DNA of 9,703 bases from Deltaproteobacteria bacterium (GTDB lineage: Bacteria > Desulfobacterota > DSM-4660 > Desulfatiglandales > Desulfatiglandaceae), in NCBI GenBank assembly GCA_021159525.1, contig JAGHEC010000363.1, forward strand, positions 1-9,703, read 5' to 3'. The translations under genes were made by a program, and so were the position numbers. The notes under the pieces were generated by a model. The model was not told the origin of the DNA and searched no databases. It saw only the letters and a program-made list of their open reading frames with translations. Position 1 is the stretch's first letter. The number at the start of each line of letters is the position of its first letter. This document shows, one piece after another, positions 1-7,422 of the stretch.

Positions 1-360
1 GCCAAGGAATGCTGGCCTGACAGACGGCTGGTGGTCGCTTTTCAACCGCACCGGTACACGCGGACATCCGCCCTGCTGGACCGTTTTGCCATTTCCTTTA
101 ATGATGCGGATGTCCTGGTGGTCTCGCCCATCTATCCAGCGGGCGAGAGTCCTATTGAGGGGGTTACGGCAGAGCGCCTGGCCCGGAGCGTCAGGGATCA
201 CGGGCACAAGGAGGTGGTCTTCTGCCCTGTCCAGGAAGACCTTGTTCCCTGTTTGCTGCAACTTGTGAGGCCCGGGGACCTTGTGATGACCCTCGGGGCC
301 GGCGACATCCATCGGGAGGGCATGCGGTTCTTTGAGAGGATAGGATCCGACCGGGGTTAG
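1..360 (+). CDS. murC: UDP-N-acetylmuramate--L-alanine ligase MurC, C-terminal part
   Basis: This is the 3' end (119 codons, TAG stop) of a gene that begins before the window. MurC is the cytoplasmic ATP-dependent ligase that adds L-alanine to UDP-N-acetylmuramic acid, the first step of peptide stem synthesis. The piece covers the third (Mur ligase C-terminal) domain. The clearest signature is VAFQPHRYTRT near the window start, followed by LLDRF, then the DVLVVSPIYPAGESPIEGV segment, all typical of MurC rather than MurD, MurE or MurF. The product ends normally after GDIHREGMRFFERI. Only 12 bases separate its stop from the murB start, so the two are surely cotranscribed. The P-loop and catalytic centre lie upstream and cannot be checked here. 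Confidence 0.95.
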   Translation, partial: AKECWPDRRLVVAFQPHRYTRTSALLDRFAISFNDADVLVVSPIYPAGESPIEGVTAERLARSVRDHGHKEVVFCPVQEDLVPCLLQLVRPGDLVMTLGAGDIHREGMRFFERIGSDRG

Positions 361-372
361 AGGCAATGGACC

Positions 373-1299
373 ATGGATGCCAGTCAGAAAACCGAGCTTT
401 TCCGGATCGCCGGAGGACAGGTGCGGTTTCGTGTACCCATGAGCCGGCATACCACCTTCCGGGTGGGGGGGGATGCAGAGGCCCTGTGCCGAGCGGCGGA
501 TTTGGAGTGCCTGTGCCGGGTATTGGCCTTCCTGACGAGGGAAGGCATTCCTTATCTGGCGATCGGAAAGGGGAGCAACCTCCTTGTGAGGGACGGGGGG
601 ATCAGGGGCGTGGTGATCCTCCTTTCCGGGAAACTGGCCTGCATTGAATGGAAACCGGACGGCCATGTCCTGGCCGGGGCAGGGCTGTCCCTCGCGGATC
701 TCCTGACAGGGTGCAGACAGACGGGCCTGTCAGGCCTTGAATTTCTGGCAGGAATCCCCGGTACGGTGGGCGGGGCCGCGGTCATGAACGCGGGGGCCTT
801 TGGAAATGAGACAGGGGACTTGATTGAAGAGATGAGGGCAGTGGATGCCGGCGGGCATGTGCATGTGTATGACCGATCGCAACTCGTGTTTTCCTACCGG
901 CGACTGGATATGGAGGCGGGGTCGGTTATTGCACAAGTGGGATTCCGGCTGACTTTTGCTGCGCCGGAAAGGGTGGCGGACAGGATCGGGAGCTATCTCA
1001 AGAGGCGGAAGACCTTGCAGCCCATTGCGGAGGCGAGTGCGGGGTCGGTGTTCAAGAATCCTCCTCATGATTATGCAGGCAGGCTTATCGAGCAGGCCGG
1101 TCTCAAGGGAAGACGCGTTGGAGGGGCCATGATCTCAAAACGGCATGCCAATTTTATCGTGAACACAGGGGGGGCCACGGCAGCCGATATCCTGGCCCTT
1201 ATCGAGGCGGCGAGAGAGGCGGTTATGCAGACGACCGGCATTACCCTGGAACTGGAGGTACGGGTGGCGGGGGATCCGGCCTGCACAGACCCTGCATGA
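373..1299 (+). CDS. murB: UDP-N-acetylenolpyruvoylglucosamine reductase MurB
   Basis: A 308-residue cytoplasmic FAD enzyme that uses NADPH to reduce UDP-GlcNAc-enolpyruvate to UDP-MurNAc. The N-terminal FAD-binding domain shows TTFRVGG (27-33) and GKGSNLLVRDGG (65-76), then GIPGTVGGA (127-135) and MNAGAFG (138-144). The FAD/substrate segment SYRR is at 174-177. The C-terminal domain has SAGSVFKNP (222-230), in which Ser225 matches the proton-donating serine of the family, and LELEVRVAG near the end, in which Glu295 matches the catalytic glutamate. Length and spacing fit a compact type II MurB. The ATG at 373 follows a weak GAGG at 360-363. Another ATG at 366 is in a different frame and is rejected. 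MurB stops 10 bases before ftsQ; no ddl lies between them. No missing residues were seen. Confidence 0.96.
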   Translation: MDASQKTELFRIAGGQVRFRVPMSRHTTFRVGGDAEALCRAADLECLCRVLAFLTREGIPYLAIGKGSNLLVRDGGIRGVVILLSGKLACIEWKPDGHVLAGAGLSLADLLTGCRQTGLSGLEFLAGIPGTVGGAAVMNAGAFGNETGDLIEEMRAVDAGGHVHVYDRSQLVFSYRRLDMEAGSVIAQVGFRLTFAAPERVADRIGSYLKRRKTLQPIAEASAGSVFKNPPHDYAGRLIEQAGLKGRRVGGAMISKRHANFIVNTGGATAADILALIEAAREAVMQTTGITLELEVRVAGDPACTDPA

Positions 1300-1309
1300 G
1301 AGGGATTTC

Positions 1310-2107
1310 ATGGGAAGGGCCAACAGAAAGGACGGGACCGCATGGGGCTGGATTCGGTCGGGCCTGGGGGTGATTGCCTCCGGGATCCTGAAGGTATCCC
1401 TTTTCCTTGGGGTGATTGTCACGCTCAGCGCCTGTTTTCTGTCCGTTTACTACTATCTCCTCAATTCGCCCCATATGAGGCTGGAGCAGGTGCATATGGT
1501 GGGGGCCGACCCGCAGACGAGGGATGAATTGATCCGGATGTGCGGCCTGGATAGAGGCCAGGGCCTTTTGAGCCTTCATCTGAAACAATTGAAGAGCAAA
1601 ATGGAGACGCACCCGTGGGTCCGGTCGGTCAGGCTGGAAAGACGGTTCCCTCACACCCTCTTGGTTGAAGTGGAAAAGCAGGTCCCGGCCGGCCTGGCCC
1701 GTTTGGATGATCTTTATTATGTCAACCTGCAGGGCGAGATATTTAAACCGGTCTACGACGATGACGGGGTGGATTTTCCCGTGATCACAGGTCTTTCCCG
1801 TAAAAAGACGCAGGTCCGCGAAGAATTGAAACAGGCCATGTCCGTGATCAGGGTCCTCAAATCTGAAACAGGTCCCTGGTCCGTTGCATCCCTTTCCGAA
1901 CTCCATTTGGGAAAGGGCGGGACCGTTTCTCTGTATTTTGACCACCTGAAGGCCGAGATCACCTTCATGTGGAACGAACTGCCCCAAAAAATGGAAGCCC
2001 TGAAACGGGTGGCCGAACACCTAAATAAATCCGGAGAGATGGATCTGGTAACGCGTATCAATCTCAACTACGTGGATGCCGCGGTGGTCTCCTATGAAAA
2101 CGGATGA
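1310..2107 (+). CDS. ftsQ: Cell division protein FtsQ (POTRA domain)
   Basis: A 265-residue bitopic inner-membrane protein of the divisome. FtsQ recruits FtsB and FtsL and couples the cytoplasmic Z-ring to septal wall synthesis. A basic cytoplasmic N-terminus (MGRANRK) is followed by a single hydrophobic segment at about 29-50 (VSLFLGVIVTLSACFLSVYY). The periplasmic part begins with a POTRA-type domain at about 55-124: RLEQVHMVGADPQTRDEL, then HPWVRSVRLERRFPHTLLVEV. This is followed by YYVNLQGEIF (136-145), typical of the FtsQ beta domain. Sequence conservation in this family is low, so the call rests on domain order plus position between murB and ftsA. The ATG follows AGAGGGA at 1299-1305. 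A 116-base spacer separates it from ftsA. Confidence 0.9.
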   Translation: MGRANRKDGTAWGWIRSGLGVIASGILKVSLFLGVIVTLSACFLSVYYYLLNSPHMRLEQVHMVGADPQTRDELIRMCGLDRGQGLLSLHLKQLKSKMETHPWVRSVRLERRFPHTLLVEVEKQVPAGLARLDDLYYVNLQGEIFKPVYDDDGVDFPVITGLSRKKTQVREELKQAMSVIRVLKSETGPWSVASLSELHLGKGGTVSLYFDHLKAEITFMWNELPQKMEALKRVAEHLNKSGEMDLVTRINLNYVDAAVVSYENG

Positions 2108-2145
2108 TGCGATCTTTGGGGTATAGGGAGAAGCAGGGATTTGCA

Positions 2146-2204
2146 GGGCAGGCTCGCTGAAATCGTGCTGCGCTCCGTGCCCCGGGCGTCCTGCCCGCGG
2201 CGGG
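2146..2204. repeat. GC-rich inverted repeat in the ftsQ-ftsA spacer
   Basis: GGGCAGG (2146-2152) is the exact reverse complement of CCTGCCC (2190-2196), giving a 7-base-pair stem around a 37-base loop. Two compact alternatives compete for the right arm: CGGGC (2183-2187) with GCCCG (2193-2197) around a 5-base loop, and CCCG (2194-2197) with CGGG (2201-2204). The structure ends just before the ftsA ribosome binding site AGGTGA (2211-2216), so it could affect ftsA translation or message processing. There is no U-tract, so it is not an ordinary terminator. Its function is an inference only. Confidence 0.35.
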
Positions 2205-2223
2205 GAAATGAGGTGACGACAGT

Positions 2224-3447
2224 ATGACGGGGGAAATCATTGTAGGCCTGGATATCGGTACAACCAAGATCTGTGCAGTAGTCGGCGAGGTCCGGGACGA
2301 TGCGGTGGAGATCGTCGGGATGGGCAGCCATCCTTCCGATGGGATGAGGAAGGGCGTTGTGATCAATATCGAAAACACGGTTAATTCCATCAAGGAGGCG
2401 ATTGAAGAGGCCGAGACCATGGCGGGATGTGAAATCACCTCGGTTTATGCGGGCATTGCAGGCGGACACATCGAGGGATTCAACAGGCCGGGGGTGATCG
2501 CGCTCAAAGAAAAGGAGGTGACTAAAAAGGATATCGAACGGGTCATCGAGGCAGCCAGTGCAGTTGCCATTCCCATGGATCGGGAGGTCATCCACACGCT
2601 TGTTCAGGAGTTTATCGTGGATGATCAGGACGGCATCATGGATCCCCTTGGAATGGCCGGCGTCCGTCTGGAGGCAAAGGTCCATATTGTGACGGGCGCA
2701 GTCACATCTGCCCAGAATATTATCAAATGCGCCAACAAGGCAGGGCTTGACGTCTACGACATCGTGCTGGAACCGCTGGCATCCAGCGAGGCGGTCCTCA
2801 CCAAGGAAGAGCGAAACCTGGGGGCCGCGCTCATCGACTTCGGGGGGGGTACCACGGACCTGGCCCTCTTTTCCAGGGGCGCCATCAAGCACACATTTGT
2901 GCTCGCCCTGGGCGGCGATAACCTGACATATGACATCGCTGTGGGATTGAGAACGCCCAAATTGGAAGCAGAAAAGATCAAAATCAAATATGGATGCGCC
3001 CTGTCCTCGCTGATCGGCAGGGATGAGAACATTGAGGTGCCGGGCGTAGGAGGAAGAAAGCCCAGGACCCTTTCGAGGCAGATCCTGGGCGAGATTCTGG
3101 AACCGAGGATTGAGGAGATCTTTTCCCTCATATACAACGAGTTGGCAAGCGTGGGCCACCAGGACCTGATAGGATCCGGGGTGGTGGTGACGGGCGGATC
3201 CGCGGAACTGCCGGGGATGAGCGAGCTGGCCGAACAGGTGTTCAATGCCCCGGCCCGGGCCGGATATCCTCAGGGAATAGAAGGGCTGACAGACCTGGTG
3301 AACAAACCCATGTACGCGACCGCGGTAGGGCTTGTGTTGTACGGGGCCAAGGCCGTGAAGCGAAAGCGGAAATTCCGCATCCGGGATTCCAATATCTTCC
3401 ATCTTGTCATGGAGCGGATGAAGCGTTGGTTCAAGGACATTGTTTAA
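2224..3447 (+). CDS. ftsA: Cell division protein FtsA (actin-like membrane tether)
   Basis: A 407-residue actin/HSP70-fold ATPase that binds the FtsZ tail and holds Z-ring filaments at the inner membrane. The phosphate-1 motif is VGLDIGTTKICAVVGE (7-22). The phosphate-2 motif is LIDFGGGTTDLALF (203-216). The adenosine motif is GSGVVVTGGSAELPGM (317-332). The FtsA-specific 1C region lies between the first two, with the SHS2-like stretch YAGIAGGHIEG at 75-85. The C-terminus VMERMKRWFKDIV (395-407) has the alternating hydrophobic and basic pattern of the amphipathic membrane-targeting helix. The ATG at 2224 sits 7 bases after AGGTGA (2211-2216). Length is normal for the family and no defects were seen. 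A long antisense open frame covers the gene and is treated as a shadow. Confidence 0.97.
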   Translation: MTGEIIVGLDIGTTKICAVVGEVRDDAVEIVGMGSHPSDGMRKGVVINIENTVNSIKEAIEEAETMAGCEITSVYAGIAGGHIEGFNRPGVIALKEKEVTKKDIERVIEAASAVAIPMDREVIHTLVQEFIVDDQDGIMDPLGMAGVRLEAKVHIVTGAVTSAQNIIKCANKAGLDVYDIVLEPLASSEAVLTKEERNLGAALIDFGGGTTDLALFSRGAIKHTFVLALGGDNLTYDIAVGLRTPKLEAEKIKIKYGCALSSLIGRDENIEVPGVGGRKPRTLSRQILGEILEPRIEEIFSLIYNELASVGHQDLIGSGVVVTGGSAELPGMSELAEQVFNAPARAGYPQGIEGLTDLVNKPMYATAVGLVLYGAKAVKRKRKFRIRDSNIFHLVMERMKRWFKDIV

Positions 3448-3633
3448 AGGCGATGGAGATGACAAGATGCCGGAATACATTGGCCACCGAAACCAGCCCT
3501 GAGGCCCGGAGCGGAAGAAAAATCATCCTGCCCCGGTAGCGCCTTCGTTGTTATCCCCCGAATTATTGAGCTGATACGGCAAAAAGGTATTGAAGGATAA
3601 GGGCAATAACAAGCAAACTGGAAAAGGAGGGAC

Positions 3634-4908
3634 ATGATGAAATTTGAGTTTGTGGATGAAGTGGAAAAAAGGGGATACTCGGCCAAGATAAAGGTGCTGG
3701 GTATCGGCGGCGCCGGGGGCAACGCCATCAACAACATGATCCAATCCGAGCTGAGGGGGGTCGAGTTCATTGTGGCCAATACCGACTCCCAGGATCTGGA
3801 CAAGTCTCTCTGTTCACGCAAGCTGCAGATGGGCCCTTCCATCACCATGGGACTGGGCGCCGGGGCCGACCCTGAAATCGGCAGGAGTTCGGCGGAGGAG
3901 AGCGTGTCCGAGATCAAAGAGGCATTGGAACACGCGGACATGGTCTTTATCGCCGCAGGTATGGGCGGCGGAACAGGGACCGGGGCCTCGCCGGTGGCGG
4001 CCCGCGTGAGCAAAGAGAACGGGGCCCTGACCGTGGCCGTGGTGACCAAGCCGTTTCAATTCGAAGGGAGCCCGCGGATGCGGCGGGCCCTGGGGGGAAT
4101 CGAGGCCCTCAAAAAAGAGGTGGACAGCCTGATCATTATTCCCAATGAACGGCTCAAGAGTCTGGGCGAGAAGGGCACCCCTGTCAAAGAGCTCTTTGTA
4201 AAGGCCGATGAGGTCCTCCTGCAGGCGGTCAAGGGAATCTCCGATCTCATTATGAGCAGCGGATTCGTGAATCTGGATTTTGCCGACGTGAAGAAGGTGA
4301 TGGAACAGATGGGCACGGCCCTTATGGGCATGGGAAGGGCCAGCGGTGAAAACAGGGCGTGCGAGGCCGCCCAAAAGGCCATCAACAGCCCCTTGCTGGA
4401 GGATATCTCCATTGAAGGCGCCAAGGGACTTCTCATGAATATCACCGGACCCCCGGACATGAGCATAGAAGAGGTGGAGGCCGCATCCAATTATATTAAA
4501 AACGAGGTCAATGAAGACGCCGAGGTCTTTTGGGGGATGGTCTTTGATGAAAGCCTGCAAGATGAGATCCAGATAACCGTGATCGCCACCGGCATCGACG
4601 GCCAAGAGGCGTCCCGGGACCAGAGTCATCTCAAGGCCGTGCTCAAAGAGGCGGCCAAAAATCCGGGGCCGCAATACAAAAAGGTGGTTCGGATTCGGGA
4701 TCTGACGGAGGAAGATGTGGAAGAAGACTGGACCGTTAGGAAAAACGGCGTCAATCTGGATACCCCCACCTTCCTGAGAAAGAGACAGGATGGCCTCGAG
4801 TTATCCGGGAAAGAGACTGAGCATCAGGAAAAAAGAGGCTTTTTTGGCAGATTTTGTTTCAGGGACAACCTGGATTCTCCAACGTTTTTGAGAGCTAAAG
4901 CCGATTGA
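3634..4908 (+). CDS. ftsZ: Cell division GTPase FtsZ, with duplicated C-terminal peptide
   Basis: A tubulin-like GTPase that polymerises into the cytokinetic Z-ring. The 424 residues show IGGAGGNAINNM (24-35), NTDSQDL (49-55), the tubulin signature GGGTGTG (111-117), and the T7 loop NLDFADV (213-219) whose aspartates activate GTP hydrolysis in the neighbouring subunit. The linker begins at about 330. The tail is unusual: the conserved peptide that binds FtsA and other partners appears twice, NLDTPTFLRK at 374-383 and NLDSPTFLRA at 412-421, separated by a charged stretch and GFFGRF. The protein is about 40 residues longer than if it had ended after the first copy. AGGAGG at 3625-3630 lies only 3 bases before the ATG at 3634 but 6 before the next ATG at 3637, so translation may begin at the second methionine. 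The 186-base spacer after ftsA leaves room for a separate promoter, but no convincing one was seen. Confidence 0.98.
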   Translation: MMKFEFVDEVEKRGYSAKIKVLGIGGAGGNAINNMIQSELRGVEFIVANTDSQDLDKSLCSRKLQMGPSITMGLGAGADPEIGRSSAEESVSEIKEALEHADMVFIAAGMGGGTGTGASPVAARVSKENGALTVAVVTKPFQFEGSPRMRRALGGIEALKKEVDSLIIIPNERLKSLGEKGTPVKELFVKADEVLLQAVKGISDLIMSSGFVNLDFADVKKVMEQMGTALMGMGRASGENRACEAAQKAINSPLLEDISIEGAKGLLMNITGPPDMSIEEVEAASNYIKNEVNEDAEVFWGMVFDESLQDEIQITVIATGIDGQEASRDQSHLKAVLKEAAKNPGPQYKKVVRIRDLTEEDVEEDWTVRKNGVNLDTPTFLRKRQDGLELSGKETEHQEKRGFFGRFCFRDNLDSPTFLRAKAD

Positions 4909-6683
4909 ATACCCCGGCCGACATTGTTTCACGCCACCGGGCCCGTCTTGCAGCCGAACGGGGCGTTGTGCGAAAAGAGTGGGGGGGGAGACGGTCTGTC
5001 AGCCTGGCATATCCTAATTCTTACTGGCTCGGGATGTCCAATCTGGGGTTCCAGATCGTGTATCGCCTCTTTAATCAGAGGCCGGAGATTGTCGCAGAGC
5101 GGGTTTTCCTGCCCGAAGGTCCGGAAATGTCCCTCCACCTTCGATCCGGGAGGCCCCTCCTTTCCCTGGAATCTCAAAGGCCTCTCTATGAGTTCGACCT
5201 GGTGGCCTTTTCCCTCTCTTTTGAAAATGACTATCCTCACCTCCTGCGCATGCTGGACCTGGGAGGAATTCCCCTGAGAGCCGAGGAAAGAACGGCCGGA
5301 ACCCCCCTGGTGATGGCAGGAGGGGTGGCGGCCTTTTTGAACCCCGAACCCATCGCGCCTTTCATAGATTTTTTTCTGTTAGGGGAGGCCGAGGCCGTGC
5401 TGGACCCGTTTTTGGACGCCTTTCTTGAATGTTACAGCCCCGGGTCCGACAGGGAAGAGGTCCTGGTCCGGCTGGCCGGGAATGTCCCCGGCCTGTACGT
5501 CCCCCGGTTTTACCAGGCCCAGTACCACCAGGACGGGACTCTCAAGACCTTTTTCCCGAACCAAGCCGGGATACCTGAAAAGGTCCGGGTGATCCGGTCC
5601 GTCCGCGCCGGCTTTCGGGAAAAGGGGATGCCCATCTCCACGGTTTTGACGCCTGAAACCGAGTTTAGCAACAAGGCCCTGGTGGAGGTGGGGAGGGGGT
5701 GCGGTCATTCGTGCCGCTTCTGCGCCGCGGGCTATGTGTACCGGCCCCCTCGCCTGTATGACGAATCCCGGCTCCGGGTCGCTGTTTTAAAGGCAATGGA
5801 TCAGAGCGACCAGGTGGGCCTGGTGAGCCCCGCGGTATCGGACGTGCCGGGAATAGAGGCCCTGACCGGGTTGATCCTTGATCGGGGAGGGACCTTTTCA
5901 GTTTCATCCCTAAGGGCCGAAACCCTGAGCCAGGGACTCCTGGATCACCTCAGGGCTGCGGGCCAGAAGACCATCACCATTGCGCCGGAGGCAGGCTCCG
6001 AGCGACTCCGCAGGGTCATCAACAAGCATCTTGCCAGGGATCAGATCCTGGACACGGTCCGACGTATCTCCAGGACCGCGGATTTTTCCCTCAGGCTCTA
6101 TTTTCTGATCGGTCTTCCCACGGAAACAGACGATGATCTTCGGCAGATGGTTGACCTGGTCAAGCAAATCAGGCACCATATGGTCAAGGAGTCCGCGGCC
6201 CGGGGGCGCATCGGCCGCATTCGAATCAGCGTAAATTGCTTTGTCCCCAAGCCCTTTACCCCCTTCCAGTGGTTTCCCCTGACAGATGTGGGATCTCTTA
6301 AAAAAAAGCAGAAGTGGATTAAAAAGGCGCTTGCAAAGGCGGGAGGCGTGGATGTGGGTCTGGACGTCCCCAGATGGGCCTATGTGCAGGCCCTTCTTTG
6401 TCTGGGGGACCGTCGGGTTGGATCCATCCTGCTGACGGCCCACGGGTCGGGGGGGGACTGGACAGGGGCACTGAAGTATTCCAGCATGAACCCGGACTTT
6501 TACGTGTACCGACCCAAGGGGGATCAGGAACTCCTTCCGTGGGACTTCATGGATCACGGGATCTTGAAAAAACATCTCCTGAAAGAGCGGGATATGAGTC
6601 TGGAGGGAGAAGAAACGGAGATCTGTCAGGTGGGAAATTGCCGACGTTGCGGGGCCTGCGCCGGACCCCACCTTGTAAATTAA
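4905..6683 (+). CDS. Radical SAM protein, B12-binding-type architecture (TIGR03960-like)
   Basis: A 592-residue protein of unknown substrate. The N-terminal region (about 30-165: LAYPNSYWLGMSNLGFQ, ERVFLPEGPEM, LSLES, FDLVAFSLSFEND, NPEPIAPFIDFFLLGEAEAVL) resembles the Rossmann-like domain of B12-binding radical SAM proteins, but I find no DxHxxG cobalamin motif. The radical SAM core follows, with the cluster motif CGHSCRFC (Cys266, Cys270, Cys273), EAGSERLRRVINK, and LIGLPTETDDDL as the family's GLPTET element. The C-terminus carries another cysteine group, C574-x4-C579-x2-C582-x2-C585, which could hold a second Fe-S cluster or a metal. The start is a TTG at 4905 that shares TTGA with the ftsZ stop, implying translational coupling; no clear ribosome binding site precedes it. 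The family call is firm; the function is unknown. Confidence 0.88.
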   Translation: MNTPADIVSRHRARLAAERGVVRKEWGGRRSVSLAYPNSYWLGMSNLGFQIVYRLFNQRPEIVAERVFLPEGPEMSLHLRSGRPLLSLESQRPLYEFDLVAFSLSFENDYPHLLRMLDLGGIPLRAEERTAGTPLVMAGGVAAFLNPEPIAPFIDFFLLGEAEAVLDPFLDAFLECYSPGSDREEVLVRLAGNVPGLYVPRFYQAQYHQDGTLKTFFPNQAGIPEKVRVIRSVRAGFREKGMPISTVLTPETEFSNKALVEVGRGCGHSCRFCAAGYVYRPPRLYDESRLRVAVLKAMDQSDQVGLVSPAVSDVPGIEALTGLILDRGGTFSVSSLRAETLSQGLLDHLRAAGQKTITIAPEAGSERLRRVINKHLARDQILDTVRRISRTADFSLRLYFLIGLPTETDDDLRQMVDLVKQIRHHMVKESAARGRIGRIRISVNCFVPKPFTPFQWFPLTDVGSLKKKQKWIKKALAKAGGVDVGLDVPRWAYVQALLCLGDRRVGSILLTAHGSGGDWTGALKYSSMNPDFYVYRPKGDQELLPWDFMDHGILKKHLLKERDMSLEGEETEICQVGNCRRCGACAGPHLVN

Positions 6684-6692
6684 GGGACCGGC

Positions 6693-7265
6693 ATGCTCCG
6701 AAAACTGACCGTAGGGCCGTATCAGGCCAATTGCTATATCCTGGGCGACAAAAACACCGGTGAGGGCCTGGTAATCGACCCGGGCGATGAGGTCTTCCGC
6801 GTGGTAAAGGAGATCGCCCACCTGGAGCTCGCCATCCGTTATATTTTGATCACCCACGGGCATATCGACCACGTGGGCGGGGCCAGGGACCTGAGAAGGA
6901 TTGCCAAGGCCCCTGTGTGGATCCACCCCCTGGATGCGCCAGGGTTGGGATTCAAACCCGACGGAAATCTTTCAGAGGGACAGAAGATCCGCTTGGGCTG
7001 CTACACCATCAAGGTGATCCATACACCGGGCCACTCGCCCGGAGGAGTTTGCTTCTATACGGCCGGCGCTGTGTTTACCGGCGATACCCTGTTTGCAGGC
7101 TCCATCGGAAGGACAGATTTTCCGGGCGGGAACCATCACCAGTTGATCCGGGGGGTGATAGAGAAGATCTTTCCCCTGGGTGATGAGACCAGGGTATACC
7201 CGGGGCACGGTCCTGTTACCACCATCGGAAGGGAGCGCAAGACCAATCCCTTTTTCCAGCGCTGA
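6693..7265 (+). CDS. Metallo-beta-lactamase-fold hydrolase, glyoxalase II-like
   Basis: A 190-residue cytoplasmic hydrolase with a complete binuclear metal site. The HxHxDH motif is THGHIDHVGG (54-63: His55, His57, Asp59, His60), followed by His114 in HTPGHSPGG, Asp131 in FTGDTLFAGSIGRTDFPGG, and His172 in YPGHGP. The closest type is the short YcbL-like hydroxyacylglutathione hydrolase family. These hydrolyse thioesters such as S-lactoylglutathione or act on unknown substrates; the true substrate cannot be read from the sequence. The ATG is 9 bases after the radical SAM stop, behind AAGGGA at 6682-6687, so the two genes form one transcription unit. Length is normal for the family. The gene ends convergently with the adenosyltransferase gene. 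Confidence 0.9.
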   Translation: MLRKLTVGPYQANCYILGDKNTGEGLVIDPGDEVFRVVKEIAHLELAIRYILITHGHIDHVGGARDLRRIAKAPVWIHPLDAPGLGFKPDGNLSEGQKIRLGCYTIKVIHTPGHSPGGVCFYTAGAVFTGDTLFAGSIGRTDFPGGNHHQLIRGVIEKIFPLGDETRVYPGHGPVTTIGRERKTNPFFQR

Positions 7266-7370
7266 AGCGGACGTGCCGGCCCCTGCGCTTCCCATCTGTG
7301 GAGTTAAGTTGTAACCGTTCACGGGTGATTTCGTGCCCAATTTTAGCCACAAAACCCGCAGACACACACA

Positions 7371-7388
7371 GAAAAACGCACTTTTTTC
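7371..7388. terminator. AT-rich hairpin between convergent genes, weak bidirectional terminator candidate
   Basis: GAAAAA (7371-7376) pairs with TTTTTC (7383-7388) around a 6-base loop, giving a stem of one G-C and five A-T pairs. Both strands present a run of T, and the site lies between the convergent ends of the hydrolase gene (7265) and cobO (7423). A stem this AT-rich is weak, so termination is a guess based on location. Confidence 0.25.
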
Positions 7389-7422
7389 AATAAATCAGGG
7401 TTGCGGCTTTCAGGTTGCAGAA

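Noticed and set aside
2107..2160. A 17-codon open frame whose ATG overlaps the ftsQ stop as TGATG
   Set aside because: The overlap is the only support. There is no ribosome binding site and the stretch overlaps the hairpin arm.
2092..3480. A 462-residue minus-strand open frame opposite ftsA, longer than FtsA itself
   Set aside because: It is the complement of a strongly recognisable FtsA gene; its translation has no recognisable motifs and no ribosome binding site. Long antisense frames are common in GC-rich DNA.
3453..3539. A 28-codon open frame between ftsA and ftsZ
   Set aside because: No ribosome binding site, no recognisable sequence and no hydrophobic segment.
5910..6926. A 338-residue minus-strand open frame opposite the radical SAM and hydrolase genes
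   Set aside because: It spans the junction of two well-supported plus-strand genes and has no domain features of its own.
7264..7291. Hairpin GAAGCG / CGCTTC just after the hydrolase gene as a terminator
   Set aside because: Six-pair stem with a 16-base loop and no following U-tract, so intrinsic termination is not supported.
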